NCBI RefSeq assembly: GCF_017742215.1
Contig: NZ_JAGHKP010000004.1
Location: 853,440 to 917,439, forward strand
Length of the DNA stretch: 64,000 bases
Source of the DNA: Chitinophaga chungangae
GTDB lineage: Bacteria > Bacteroidota > Bacteroidia > Chitinophagales > Chitinophagaceae
Reading direction: 5' to 3'
The notes below the pieces were generated by a model that saw only the letters and a list, made by a program, of their open reading frames with translations, searched no databases and was not told where the DNA came from. This document shows, piece after piece, positions 17,551 to 25,389 of this stretch (the stretch's first letter is position 1; every line of letters begins with the position of its first letter). The position numbers were made by a program, and so were the translations under genes.

Positions 17551-19932
17551 CTAGAAAACAATCTTCACACCGGTCATGAAATTAAATCCCGCCATCGGCA
17601 GGTACGCGTTTTGCGCTTTCTGCACGCCTTCTTCGATATAGGCATACGTAAAGCCGTTGGGCGCATATTTCACGTCGAAAATATTGTTGAGCGTCAGCTG
17701 CAGGCTCAGTTCTTTGAAGAAGGTTTGCGGAAGCGTATAGTTGAAGCGCAGGTCGTTCACCAGGTACGATTTCAGGCTGCGCGCAATGTCAGACGTATTG
17801 TCCAGGTACTGGCGGCCGACGTATTTGCCCACCCAGTCTACGCTCAACCCTTTCACCGGTCTTGCGGTAACGGTGTAACCGAAGATCAGTTCGGGTGAAA
17901 ACGAAATATCGCGGTCTGTATAGTTCACGGTTTTTTGTCCGCCGTTATCCCAGTCGTCCACAAATTCCGAGAACTCGGGAATGCGGTTCCTGCTTAGCGC
18001 GGCGTTGCCCGCGAGGGTAAGCCGGGGGCAAAGGTTGTAGTACCCTTCCACCTCAAGTCCAAGGCGGTAGCTTTCCCGGATATTGGTCCTGGCGTACGCG
18101 CCTACATCGTTGACCCTGCCGGTAAGCACCAGCTGGTTTTTGTAGTTCATGTAATATACGTTGGCTTGCAGCCCTGCGCGCTGTGCGTGCAGCACGTAGC
18201 CGGCTTCGAGGTTGCGCAGCGTTTCGTATTCTGGCGTTTCGGTGGCGCTGGCTTCAAAGTCGTCGCGGTTAGGCTCTTTGTTGCCGATGGCGTACGATGC
18301 GTACACGTGTTGCTGGTCGTTCAGCTGGTAAGTGAGGCCGGCTTTGGGGTTGAAGAAATTGTAATCTTCATTCCGTACGATTCCCGGGTTTTTGCGGAAG
18401 CCGTTCAGCTCGTATTTCACATGACGGTACTGTACGTCCACGAAAGCGCGGAGTTTTTCCGTGATGGACATTTCCCCTTTCCAATAGATATTAAAATCCG
18501 TTTTCTGCGCATCGAGATCGTACCAGCGATGGTCCTTATCAAAACCGCCGTTCTGCGCCCAGATCACTTTGCCGTAATGGTTGCCGTCGTACCGGTTCCA
18601 GCCGCCGCCGGCGCTCCAGTTAAAGCGTTTCAACTCCTGGCGGAAAGAAAAGATGCCGCCGTAGAAATGATTGTCCAGCCACAGCTGGCGGATCAGATCG
18701 GTGGAGGTCACCGGCGCGCCGTTCATTACGGGCGGTTCCACGCCGTAGGTGGAATAACTTTCGCCGTTGAGGTAGTTCTCGTAATAACCGCGGCCGCGGG
18801 TGTAATGCAGTGCCACGTTGAAGTTCAGGTCGGGGCGGAGAGACTGGTTGAGGAACAGCTGGTAATGGTCCTGCTGGTAATTGTCCGTTTCGTTATCGTA
18901 AAACTGCCCGGGTTTGGAGGCGATGGCGCCGCTGGGATTGTAGGTGCGGTTGGTGTCCAGGTCGCCCTGTGAGATGCCGTTCCAGGCCTGGTAGGTTTTT
19001 TCCTTGCCGGAGAAAACGTTGAAGCGTACCGCTGTTTTTTTGGAGATATAAGCGGCGGAAGTGTAGAAAGATTTGAGGTCTGAAGAAGCCCTGTCCACAT
19101 ACCCGTTCGAAGAGATCTTAGACAGCCTCGCGTCGATGGTGAAATGGTTGTTGATCAGGCCGGAACCTGCTTTCACGGTGGTTTTCCAGCTGTCGAACGA
19201 ACCGTAGCCTGCGTTTATTTCGCCGTATGCTTTTTCGTTGTATTCGTTGGTGGAAAGGTTGAGCGTGGCTCCGAAAGCGCCGGCGCCGTTGGTGGAGGTG
19301 CCCACGCCGCGTTGCAGCTGGATGCTGTTGACGGAAGAAGCGAAGTCGGGCATATTCACGAAGAAAGTGCCTTGCGATTCGGCGTCGTTTACGGGGATGC
19401 CGTTCACGGTCACGTTGATGCGGGTGATATCGCTGCCGCGCACGCGGAGGCCGGTATAGCCGATGCCAGCGCCCGCGTCGGAGCTGGTGACTACGGAGGG
19501 CAGCTGGTTCAGCAGCAGCGGCAGGTCCTGTCCGAGGTTTTGTTTGGCGATATCTTCTTTGTTAAGCTCGCTTTTGGTAAAGGGAGCGTTTCTTCCGGCG
19601 CGGAGGCTGGCGATTTCAACGGCTTTTACGAAGAGGCCGGTTTCCAGCAATGCAAAGTCGGCCGAGGAAACGCCGGGCTGCAGGGTATCGCGTTGGGCGG
19701 TGAAGCCGAGAAAGCTGGCCTGCAATATGGGCGCAGTTTGCGCGGGAACGGTGATGCGGTATTGACCTTTGGCGTTGGTAAAGGTGCTGGGACCATTGAG
19801 AATGGCTACGGTGGCGCCTTCGAGCGGTTTGCCGGTGTTGCGGTCCGTTACCGTGCCCGACACCCTGGTTTGGGCCTGCGCGAAGCCGGAAAGGCTTATC
19901 AGCGCAAGCAGGATCATTGTTTTCATTTTCAT
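17551..19932 (-). CDS. TonB-dependent receptor, probable thiamin outer membrane transporter
   Basis: A 793-residue TonB-dependent receptor: signal peptide MKMKTMILLALISLSGFAQA, a carboxypeptidase-like regulatory domain (VSGTVTDRNTGKPLEGATV), plug domain with LRVRGSDITRINVTVNGIPV and QGTFFVNMPDFASS, and a 22-strand type barrel with the usual NNIFDVKYAPNGF near the C-terminus and a final Phe. No SusD partner follows. The leader holds a TPP riboswitch (20030-20103), which ties it to thiamin or a thiamin precursor. Start chosen at the first ATG of the signal peptide; one at 19926 is equally possible. No other thiamin gene is adjacent. Confidence 0.88.
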   Translation of the reverse strand: MKMKTMILLALISLSGFAQAQTRVSGTVTDRNTGKPLEGATVAILNGPSTFTNAKGQYRITVPAQTAPILQASFLGFTAQRDTLQPGVSSADFALLETGLFVKAVEIASLRAGRNAPFTKSELNKEDIAKQNLGQDLPLLLNQLPSVVTSSDAGAGIGYTGLRVRGSDITRINVTVNGIPVNDAESQGTFFVNMPDFASSVNSIQLQRGVGTSTNGAGAFGATLNLSTNEYNEKAYGEINAGYGSFDSWKTTVKAGSGLINNHFTIDARLSKISSNGYVDRASSDLKSFYTSAAYISKKTAVRFNVFSGKEKTYQAWNGISQGDLDTNRTYNPSGAIASKPGQFYDNETDNYQQDHYQLFLNQSLRPDLNFNVALHYTRGRGYYENYLNGESYSTYGVEPPVMNGAPVTSTDLIRQLWLDNHFYGGIFSFRQELKRFNWSAGGGWNRYDGNHYGKVIWAQNGGFDKDHRWYDLDAQKTDFNIYWKGEMSITEKLRAFVDVQYRHVKYELNGFRKNPGIVRNEDYNFFNPKAGLTYQLNDQQHVYASYAIGNKEPNRDDFEASATETPEYETLRNLEAGYVLHAQRAGLQANVYYMNYKNQLVLTGRVNDVGAYARTNIRESYRLGLEVEGYYNLCPRLTLAGNAALSRNRIPEFSEFVDDWDNGGQKTVNYTDRDISFSPELIFGYTVTARPVKGLSVDWVGKYVGRQYLDNTSDIARSLKSYLVNDLRFNYTLPQTFFKELSLQLTLNNIFDVKYAPNGFTYAYIEEGVQKAQNAYLPMAGFNFMTGVKIVF

Positions 19933-20007
19933 CCTGTTTATCACATAATAATGTTCATGACTGGTCACAGCACATGCCGGGCATCTGCTGTCAACTATCG
20001 TAAAAAC

Positions 20008-20033
20008 AGGTAAGGAGAAACGTTCGCTTACCT
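20008..20033 (-). terminator. Hairpin with T run between riboswitch and receptor gene
   Basis: On the minus strand AGGTAAG and CTTACCT form a perfect 7-bp stem with a 12-nt loop, followed by TGTTTTTA. It lies about 75 nt before the start codon. Its 5' arm also overlaps the base of the riboswitch P1 stem. Confidence 0.55.
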
Positions 20034-20103
20034 TTCCTAACCAGCATTACCTGGCCAGGTTCAACGGGTTTGATCTCAGCCTGATAGTAAGGCACCCCGA
20101 GGT
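20030..20103 (-). ncRNA. TPP (thi-box) riboswitch
   Basis: Read on the minus strand the leader contains, in order, TCGGGGTGCC, GGCTGAGA, ACCCGTTGAACCTG, CCAGGTAATGCTGG and TTAGGAA, the conserved blocks of the thiamin pyrophosphate aptamer. ACCT before the first block and AGGT after the last can close P1. It controls the TonB-dependent receptor that starts at 19932. Confidence 0.93.
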
Positions 20104-20290
20104 GAAAAGGGATCTGAAAGAAGGAGATCCGGTTTCTGCCGCAAAGGTAGCCAGCATTGTGGAATTTGTGGGAAATATTTTTCCGTTCGGTTTTTTTTCA
20201 TAACTTCAGAATGTTAACCACCATACATCCTGCTTACAATCCCCTGCACGAGTTTTTTGTAATTATTGTTAACCTTTAACCATCATTGAG

Positions 20291-20680
20291 ATGATCAAAC
20301 TCTCGTTAATCGGGCATTTGGGACAAGATGCCATTATGAACACCGTCAACGACAAAAAGGTGCTGAACTTCAGCGTGGCGCACAACGAAAGATTTAAGAA
20401 CGCTGCGGGGGAGGTGCAGGAGCGGACGATCTGGGCCAACTGCGCGTTATGGGCGCCGAATGCGATCGGGCCTTACCTGGTGCAGGGAACTTATGTGTAC
20501 GTGGAGGGCACGCCTTACATTGAAATGTATACGGACAAAAAAGGCCAGCAGGCGGTATCGCTGAAGCTGCGGGTAACAAACGTACAGTTGCTGGCGAGCG
20601 CGCAGCGCCCGGACGATAAATCGGACGGCGGAAAAGCGATGGGGGAACCGGAGCAACCTATGGATGATCTGCCGTTTTAG
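20291..20680 (+). CDS. ssb: Single-stranded DNA-binding protein
   Basis: A 129-residue OB-fold protein: N-terminal MIKLSLIGHLGQDAI, then VLNFSVAHNERF, TIWANCALWAP and YVYVEGTPYIEMYTDKKGQ, the strands of bacterial SSB. It ends in the acidic tip MDDLPF that recruits repair and replication partners. At 129 residues it is shorter than typical chromosomal SSB, because the linker is reduced, and may be a second SSB of the genome. No operon partners; a noncoding repeat block follows. Confidence 0.9.
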   Translation: MIKLSLIGHLGQDAIMNTVNDKKVLNFSVAHNERFKNAAGEVQERTIWANCALWAPNAIGPYLVQGTYVYVEGTPYIEMYTDKKGQQAVSLKLRVTNVQLLASAQRPDDKSDGGKAMGEPEQPMDDLPF

Positions 20681-20695
20681 GTGATTTGTTGCTGC

Positions 20696-20936
20696 GAATG
20701 GAGGATGGGAATATCGTTTTCTTTTCGAAGGAAGATTGTGAACTTTTCGTTGAATAGGATTGAGGGTTGCTTGCTTTCCTTTTCGAAGAAATGTAAAATC
20801 TGTTTTCAGTGAATGGAAGAAAAAATGGGAGCGCCTTTTTCTCTTTTCAAATGAAATGTTATGATCCGCTGCCAGCGAATTGGGAAGAAACAGGACGTTG
20901 CTTTCCTCTTTTTCCAAAGAAATGTTAAAACAGGCG
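20696..20936. repeat. Four degenerate tandem repeats of about 56-66 bp
   Basis: Units begin with GAAT at 20696, 20752, 20811 and 20877. Each holds a purine-rich start (GGA or GGAAGAA), a T/C-rich middle and a TTTTCGAAG- or TTTCAAATGAAATGT-like core; units two to four share GAAATGT. The region between ssb and the initiator tRNA has no convincing gene. Unit lengths vary and the copies are diverged, so this is an old duplication rather than CRISPR. Confidence 0.6.
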
Positions 20937-21065
20937 TAAGCTGGGGAACGACAATATTGATCTGCGGGTTTTTTTGCACTTAAAATTTTATTCAGCTGTA
21001 ACCCGCCGTGGTGCCTGATTTTCAATGTGTCATCAAAAAAATTTTTTGCTGAAGAGCGAAAAATA

Positions 21066-21096
21066 TTTGGTGGCGTAGAAAATTCGCTTACCTTTG
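21066..21096 (+). promoter_or_regulatory. Promoter of the initiator tRNA
   Basis: TTTG at 21066-21069, 19-bp spacer, TACCTTTG at 21089-21096, a perfect Bacteroidota -33/-7 pair; the mature tRNA begins 10 bp later. Confidence 0.75.
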
Positions 21097-21105
21097 CACC
21101 CACAT

Positions 21106-21177
<72 letters not shown>

Positions 21178-21193
21178 CAAAAGAAACAAAAGG

Positions 21194-21219
21194 TCCCGCT
21201 CAAGGAGCGGGATTTTTTT
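21194..21219 (+). terminator. Terminator after tRNA-fMet
   Basis: Stem TCCCGCTC / GAGCGGGA with a 3-nt loop followed by seven T, 16 bp after the tRNA. Confidence 0.88.
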
Positions 21220-21224
21220 ATTTA

Positions 21225-21535
21225 AGGAAAGGACGAAATAGGGATTGTGTGAATGCGAGGTAGGTGGTTACCTGAAACAGATAGCCGCCGCTCCGCTGAG
21301 ACGGCAAAATTTGCCGAAGCTGCGAGAGGTAATGATAGGGGAGTTAAAACCTGTCTGCGGAAGATGATTGGCGAAGCCGTCACCCGCTTCGCGCAGGCGC
21401 GGAATTTGCCGGATCGGGCAGTTGCAGATGACAGCCCCGCGCAAATGGCCATGATTACGGGAACGGGGCGGCGGTTGAAACATTCTCGCCGAAGCATGCC
21501 AAAGGCTTGCCGATCCACCCAAACCGGTCTCTAAT
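21225..21535. other. Noncoding block of unknown nature between tRNA and era
   Basis: About 310 bp, GC-rich, with AATTTGCCG twice and GCCGAAGC twice, and several short inverted GC tracts such as GCTTCGC. Open frames exist on both strands but none has a plausible start, codon bias or recognisable protein. It could be a decayed gene, a repeated intergenic element or an unrecognised RNA. Confidence 0.4.
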
Positions 21536-21541
21536 TTGTAG

Positions 21542-21549
21542 TACCTTTG
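21542..21549 (+). promoter_or_regulatory. Candidate -7 element of the era-der transcript
   Basis: TACCTTTG followed by CACCCA, the same context as the tRNA promoter; a clear -33 TTTG at the usual distance is not seen. It is 35 bp before the era ATG. Confidence 0.55.
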
Positions 21550-21584
21550 CACCCAACGCCCCACCGGGCCTAAACTGATCTCAT

Positions 21585-22457
21585 ATGCACCGTGCAGGAT
21601 TTGTAAACATCTTTGGTAAGCCGAACGCCGGTAAAAGCACCTTGCTCAACGCCCTGCTGGGCGAGAAGCTGGCTATCGTATCCCCCAAAGTACAAACTAC
21701 CCGCCACCGCATCACCGGCATCGTAACCGAGCCCGGTTACCAGGTCGTGTTTTCAGACACCCCCGGCATCATCGATCCGAAGTACAAAATGCATGAGAAA
21801 ATGATGGCCGCCGTAAAATCGGCCCTCGAAGACGCAGACGTAGCCCTGCTGCTCATGGACGCCAAAGACGATACCGGGGAAGCGCTCGCGCTCTTCGATT
21901 CGCTGAAGCTCAAAGCACAATGTATCCTCGTGGTCAACAAAATGGACACGCTCGAGAAACCCGCGCTGGATGCCCTCCGCGAACGCCTCGAAGCATGGGG
22001 CAAAGCCAAAGCCGTGGTGTTCATCTCCGCCCTCCAGAAAAAAGGGCTCAAAGACCTGATGAACGCCATCCTCCAGCTGCTGCCCGAAAGCGAGCCGTTT
22101 TACCCGGAAGACACGCTCACAGACCGTTCTACACGATTCTTCGTGGCCGAAATGATCCGTGAAAAGATCTTCCACCTGTTCGACGAAGAAATACCTTATC
22201 ATACAGCCGTACTGGTTACCCAGTTCCAGGAAAAAAACACCCTCACCAAGATCTCCGCTGAAATCATCGTGACCCGCGAAACGCAGAAAGGCATCATTCT
22301 CGGTGAAAAAGGGAAAAGCATCCGCGAAATCGGCTCATTGGCAAGAACAGACATAGAAAAGTTCCTTGACCGCAAAGTGTTCCTGGAACTGCACGTGAAA
22401 GTGCGCGACAAATGGCGCGACAACGATACGTACCTGCGGGAGTACGGACTTATTTAA
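21585..22457 (+). CDS. era: GTPase Era
   Basis: Essential GTPase that binds the 3' end of 16S rRNA and assists 30S assembly. The 290-residue protein has G1 GKPNAGKST (residues 9-17), the switch region, G3 DTPGI, G4 NKMD, and a C-terminal KH domain with ETQKGIILGEKGKSIREIG, the RNA-binding GxxG loop region. Length and order are typical. The related GTPase gene der follows 24 bp downstream on the same strand, probably in one transcript. Confidence 0.97.
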   Translation: MHRAGFVNIFGKPNAGKSTLLNALLGEKLAIVSPKVQTTRHRITGIVTEPGYQVVFSDTPGIIDPKYKMHEKMMAAVKSALEDADVALLLMDAKDDTGEALALFDSLKLKAQCILVVNKMDTLEKPALDALRERLEAWGKAKAVVFISALQKKGLKDLMNAILQLLPESEPFYPEDTLTDRSTRFFVAEMIREKIFHLFDEEIPYHTAVLVTQFQEKNTLTKISAEIIVTRETQKGIILGEKGKSIREIGSLARTDIEKFLDRKVFLELHVKVRDKWRDNDTYLREYGLI

Positions 22458-22481
22458 GACATTTTAAAAAACAAGATCGAT

Positions 22482-23798
22482 ATGCCTGGTTTTACAGTAG
22501 CAATTGTGGGACGCCCTAACGTAGGGAAATCTACGCTGTTCAACCGCTTGCTGGAGCAGCGGAAGGCCATTGTGGACGACGTAAGCGGTGTAACCCGCGA
22601 CCGGCAATACGGCTTAGCCGACTGGAACGGCAAAACCTTCAACGTGATCGATACCGGCGGGTTCGTTTCCCGCAGCGAAGACGTGTTTGAACGCGAGATC
22701 CGCAAACAGGTGAAAATAGCTATGGAAGAAGCCAATGCGCTCATCTTCATGGTAGACGTGACCACCGGCATCACCGACCTGGACGCCGACGTGGCCGACC
22801 TGCTGCGCCGTTCCTCCAAACCCGTATACCTCGCCGTGAACAAGGTAGATAACCACGAACGCCAGCTGGAAGCCGCCGAGTTTTACAGCATGGGCTTCGA
22901 GAACATATATTTCCTGTCTTCCATGAGCGGCAGCGGCACCGGCGAACTGCTCGACGATCTGACCGCGCTGATTCCCGAAGACGACCAGGCTAACCCCGGC
23001 GAAGAGGAAAATATCCCGAAGATCGCCATCATCGGCCAGCCGAATGTGGGCAAATCGAGCCTGCTCAACGCGCTGATCGGGGAGGAACGTAATATCGTGT
23101 CCGACATCGCCGGCACCACCCGCGACACTATCCATACCCGTTACAAGCTGTTCCAGAAAGACTTTATATTGATAGACACCGCGGGCATCCGCCGGAAAGC
23201 GAAAGTGCACGAAGACCTCGAGTTCTATTCCGTGATCCGCGCCATCAAAGCGCTGGACGAAGCGGACATATGCCTGCTGCTGCTCGACGCCGAAAAAGGC
23301 ATCGCCGGGCAGGACCTCAGTATTTTCAGCCTGGCCGCCCGTAAAGGCAAAGGCGTGGTGATACTGGTGAATAAATGGGACCTGGTGGATAAGGAAACCA
23401 ATACCGCCCGCGACTACGAAAAAGTGCTGAAACAACGCCTGGCGCCGTTTACAGACGTGCCCATCATTTTCGGCTCCGTGATCGAGAAACAAAGGATCTT
23501 CAAAGCGATAGAAACCGCATTGGAAGTGTACGATAACCGCCAGCGCAAAATACAAACCTCTAAGCTGAACGAGGTGATGCTCAAGGCGATCGATGCGTAT
23601 CGCCCGCCGGTGGTGAGAGGCACGGCCATCAAGATCAAATATGTAACGCAGCTGCCTACGCATACGCCGGCTTTTGCGTTCTTCGCCAACCTGCCGGACG
23701 ATATCAAAACGCCCTACAGGAATTACCTGGAAAACAAACTCCGCGAAAACTTTAATTTCCAGGGCGTTCCGGTAAGGATCTATTTCCGCAAGAAGTAA
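22482..23798 (+). CDS. der: GTPase Der (EngA), double G-domain ribosome assembly factor
   Basis: A 438-residue protein with two consecutive GTPase domains: first GRPNVGKST, DTGGF and NKVD; second GQPNVGKSS, DTAGIRRKAK and NKWD. A C-terminal KH-like domain includes RGTAIKIKYVTQ and ends VPVRIYFRKK. Der acts in 50S subunit maturation. It directly follows era. Confidence 0.97.
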   Translation: MPGFTVAIVGRPNVGKSTLFNRLLEQRKAIVDDVSGVTRDRQYGLADWNGKTFNVIDTGGFVSRSEDVFEREIRKQVKIAMEEANALIFMVDVTTGITDLDADVADLLRRSSKPVYLAVNKVDNHERQLEAAEFYSMGFENIYFLSSMSGSGTGELLDDLTALIPEDDQANPGEEENIPKIAIIGQPNVGKSSLLNALIGEERNIVSDIAGTTRDTIHTRYKLFQKDFILIDTAGIRRKAKVHEDLEFYSVIRAIKALDEADICLLLLDAEKGIAGQDLSIFSLAARKGKGVVILVNKWDLVDKETNTARDYEKVLKQRLAPFTDVPIIFGSVIEKQRIFKAIETALEVYDNRQRKIQTSKLNEVMLKAIDAYRPPVVRGTAIKIKYVTQLPTHTPAFAFFANLPDDIKTPYRNYLENKLRENFNFQGVPVRIYFRKK

Positions 23799-23824
23799 AA
23801 TTCTGTTATTAAATAAAAATTTAT

Positions 23825-23854
23825 TTTGTATAACGGGAATTTTGAATACCTTTG
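23825..23854 (+). promoter_or_regulatory. Promoter of the small lipoprotein gene
   Basis: TTTG at 23825-23828, 18-bp spacer, TACCTTTG at 23847-23854; the ATG is 24 bp further on. Confidence 0.7.
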
Positions 23855-23878
23855 CGCCGATTTAAAAACAAAATCAAC

Positions 23879-24100
23879 ATGAAAAAATTATTCGTATTAG
23901 CTATCGCTACCGGCCTGTTCGTTGCTTGCAACAGCGGCTCTTCTACCACCAACGCCGATTCTACCGCTACCGCTGATTCCGCTGCACTGGAATCCGCTCC
24001 TGCTGTAGACACTGCCGCAGTATCCCTGGATTCTGCTGCTGCTGCCGTTGCTGCTGATTCTGCTGCAACTCCCGCTGCTGACAGCGCTCACAAACACTAA
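23879..24100 (+). CDS. Small Ala/Ser/Asp-rich lipoprotein
   Basis: A 73-residue protein of unknown function: signal peptide MKKLFVLAIATGLFVAC with a lipobox (FVAC, Cys17), then a low-complexity tail of Ala, Asp, Ser and Thr ending HKH. No fold is expected; the tail repeats DSAA-like units. It has its own well-formed promoter and terminator, so it is monocistronic and may be well expressed. The ATG at 23879 is the only start that gives a signal peptide. Function cannot be inferred. Confidence 0.75.
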   Translation: MKKLFVLAIATGLFVACNSGSSTTNADSTATADSAALESAPAVDTAAVSLDSAAAAVAADSAATPAADSAHKH

Positions 24101-24125
24101 TCAGCGTTTGCGATAACGATATGGT

Positions 24126-24150
24126 CCCTCCGGCATGCCGGGGGGATTCT
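24126..24150 (+). terminator. Terminator after the small lipoprotein
   Basis: Stem CCCTCCGGC / GCCGGGGGG with a 2-nt tip (one T-G pair), followed by ATTCTTTTT. Confidence 0.75.
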
Positions 24151-24296
24151 TTTTACTGCATTTCTCTTTTAACAATTTTATTGCCCCAAACCCCAGGCAA
24201 TTTTGCCCCAAAACACCGCGTTTATGTTCCCGGCCCCGCCTTTGGCACAGCAATTGTTTTACGGGCCACTGCATAACTGAAACCGGACCGTCTGAC

Positions 24297-24839
24297 ATGA
24301 AAAAGTTCCTCATTACCTTGCTGCTCATTGTTGCAGCGTACACAGGCTTCCCCCAGGATACCGGCGAATACGTTTTCCGCTTTCCCGGCACCGACCTCCA
24401 GGGCCTCGCAAAACTTTCCGCACCCGCGCGCGACAGCATCCTGCAGGCATTTTCCCGATTCGACCCCGCCCAGATCTCTTTTGAAGGCACCACTATTTCG
24501 GAAGAAAACCGCACCGGGCTCACCACCGTGATCCTCGACATGATGGAAACCGTGAAAACCGTGATCAAAGACCCGGCTACCCTCGGCCCGATGGAAAAGA
24601 AAATGAATACGCTCATGAAAAAACTGGACGACGTACAGGCAGACATCCAGGTAGATGAAGCGCTTTCCGACCTCAAAACCGACTACGAAAAAAGCCGCAT
24701 ACAGCGAACGAAGGAGTTCGAAGACAGGAATTACTCCACCGAAAAAGATAAACGCGTGGCCCGCAGGGAGTTAGAACAGGAATTGCGCGACCTGCGCCGC
24801 GACTATGAAGACGACCGCGCCCGCATCCGCCGGCGCTGA
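24297..24839 (+). CDS. Exported protein of unknown function with charged C-terminal helix
   Basis: A 180-residue protein with signal peptide MKKFLITLLLIVAAYTGFPQ. The remainder is mostly helical; residues from about 125 on are strongly charged (KSRIQRTKEFEDRNYS, RRELEQELRDLRRDYEDD) and likely a coiled coil, ending IRRR. No enzymatic motif is seen. The ATG at 24297 was chosen because it opens the signal peptide; the frame is open for another 160 bp upstream without sense. I do not recognise the family. Confidence 0.7.
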   Translation: MKKFLITLLLIVAAYTGFPQDTGEYVFRFPGTDLQGLAKLSAPARDSILQAFSRFDPAQISFEGTTISEENRTGLTTVILDMMETVKTVIKDPATLGPMEKKMNTLMKKLDDVQADIQVDEALSDLKTDYEKSRIQRTKEFEDRNYSTEKDKRVARRELEQELRDLRRDYEDDRARIRRR

Positions 24840-24857
24840 TCCCCCGTTGATGTCATA

Positions 24858-24885
24858 TTGAGGAATATGAGAATATGTATATTTG
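24858..24885 (+). promoter_or_regulatory. Candidate promoter of the small membrane protein
   Basis: TTG at 24858-24860, 17-bp spacer, TATATTTG at 24878-24885. It overlaps an in-frame ATG at 24875 and so points to the next one, 24917, as the real start. Confidence 0.55.
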
Positions 24886-24916
24886 GGGTACCGAATACAC
24901 CCTTAACCGTATACCT

Positions 24917-25360
24917 ATGTTCTCCTCCAAATTGACCCTTTACGTCATTCTGGTATGGCTTACCAGTTTAAGCCTGCCCCCTTTGATCATTCTCGGCATT
25001 TTCCAACTGAACGAACACTCCGTGTACGCTTCCTGGAATTTCATTTTCGTATATGTGCTGGCGTTGCTGGTTTCTGTGCTGTATGGCCTGCCCGGGCTGC
25101 TGCTTTTCGCCTGGATGGCCCGCCGCGCTTTCCGGAAAAACACGCTGAAAGCCCGCAGGATTGCGATGGTGAAAAGCGTAGGATTGAGTGTGGTAGCCAC
25201 TTTCCTGCTGCTGCCGCTGATAGATCCGGCGAATATTTTCGATGAAGGGTTTGGATGGGGAAGAGCGTTCATCGTGATCGTATATCTCACTACCGCACTG
25301 TCTGCCGCCTGGTTTTTCCCGCTGGAAGACGATCCTGAAATAAAAAACCTCCCGCAATAG
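24917..25360 (+). CDS. Small integral membrane protein, unknown function
   Basis: A 147-residue protein with four likely transmembrane helices: LTLYVILVWLTSLSLPPLII, FIFVYVLALLVSVLYGLPGL, SVGLSVVATFLLLPLI and AFIVIVYLTTALSAAWFFP. Basic loop RRAFRKNTLKARR after helix two suggests a cytoplasmic loop. No family recognised. Start 24917 is preferred over 24875 because the -7 box TATATTTG falls at 24878-24885. Ends at a hairpin shared with the convergent protease gene. Confidence 0.65.
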   Translation: MFSSKLTLYVILVWLTSLSLPPLIILGIFQLNEHSVYASWNFIFVYVLALLVSVLYGLPGLLLFAWMARRAFRKNTLKARRIAMVKSVGLSVVATFLLLPLIDPANIFDEGFGWGRAFIVIVYLTTALSAAWFFPLEDDPEIKNLPQ

Positions 25361-25367
25361 CGGGAGG
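25348..25367. terminator. Hairpin between convergent membrane protein and S41 protease genes
   Basis: Stem CCTCCCGC / GCGGGAGG, loop of 4 nt, overlapping the stop codon of the plus gene; A run on the left serves the minus strand, the T tract on the right is weak. Confidence 0.65.
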
Positions 25368-25389
25368 CTCTCTCAATTTTATAGCGTAC

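Noticed and set aside
20696..20936. CRISPR array
   Set aside because: Units are diverged along their whole length, there are no identical repeats with unique spacers, and no cas genes are nearby.
20447..21103. Minus-strand open frame across the tandem repeats and the ssb 3' end
   Set aside because: It overlaps ssb, consists of translated repeats with no known domain, and the repeat lengths are not multiples of three.
21254..21263. TGCGAGGTAG copy of the tRNA 5' end as an attachment site
   Set aside because: Only 10 nt match and no integrase or element lies between; phage sites usually copy the tRNA 3' end.
21253..21564. Short open frames on both strands in the noncoding block before era
   Set aside because: Several frames are equally open, none has a convincing start or protein similarity that I recognise.
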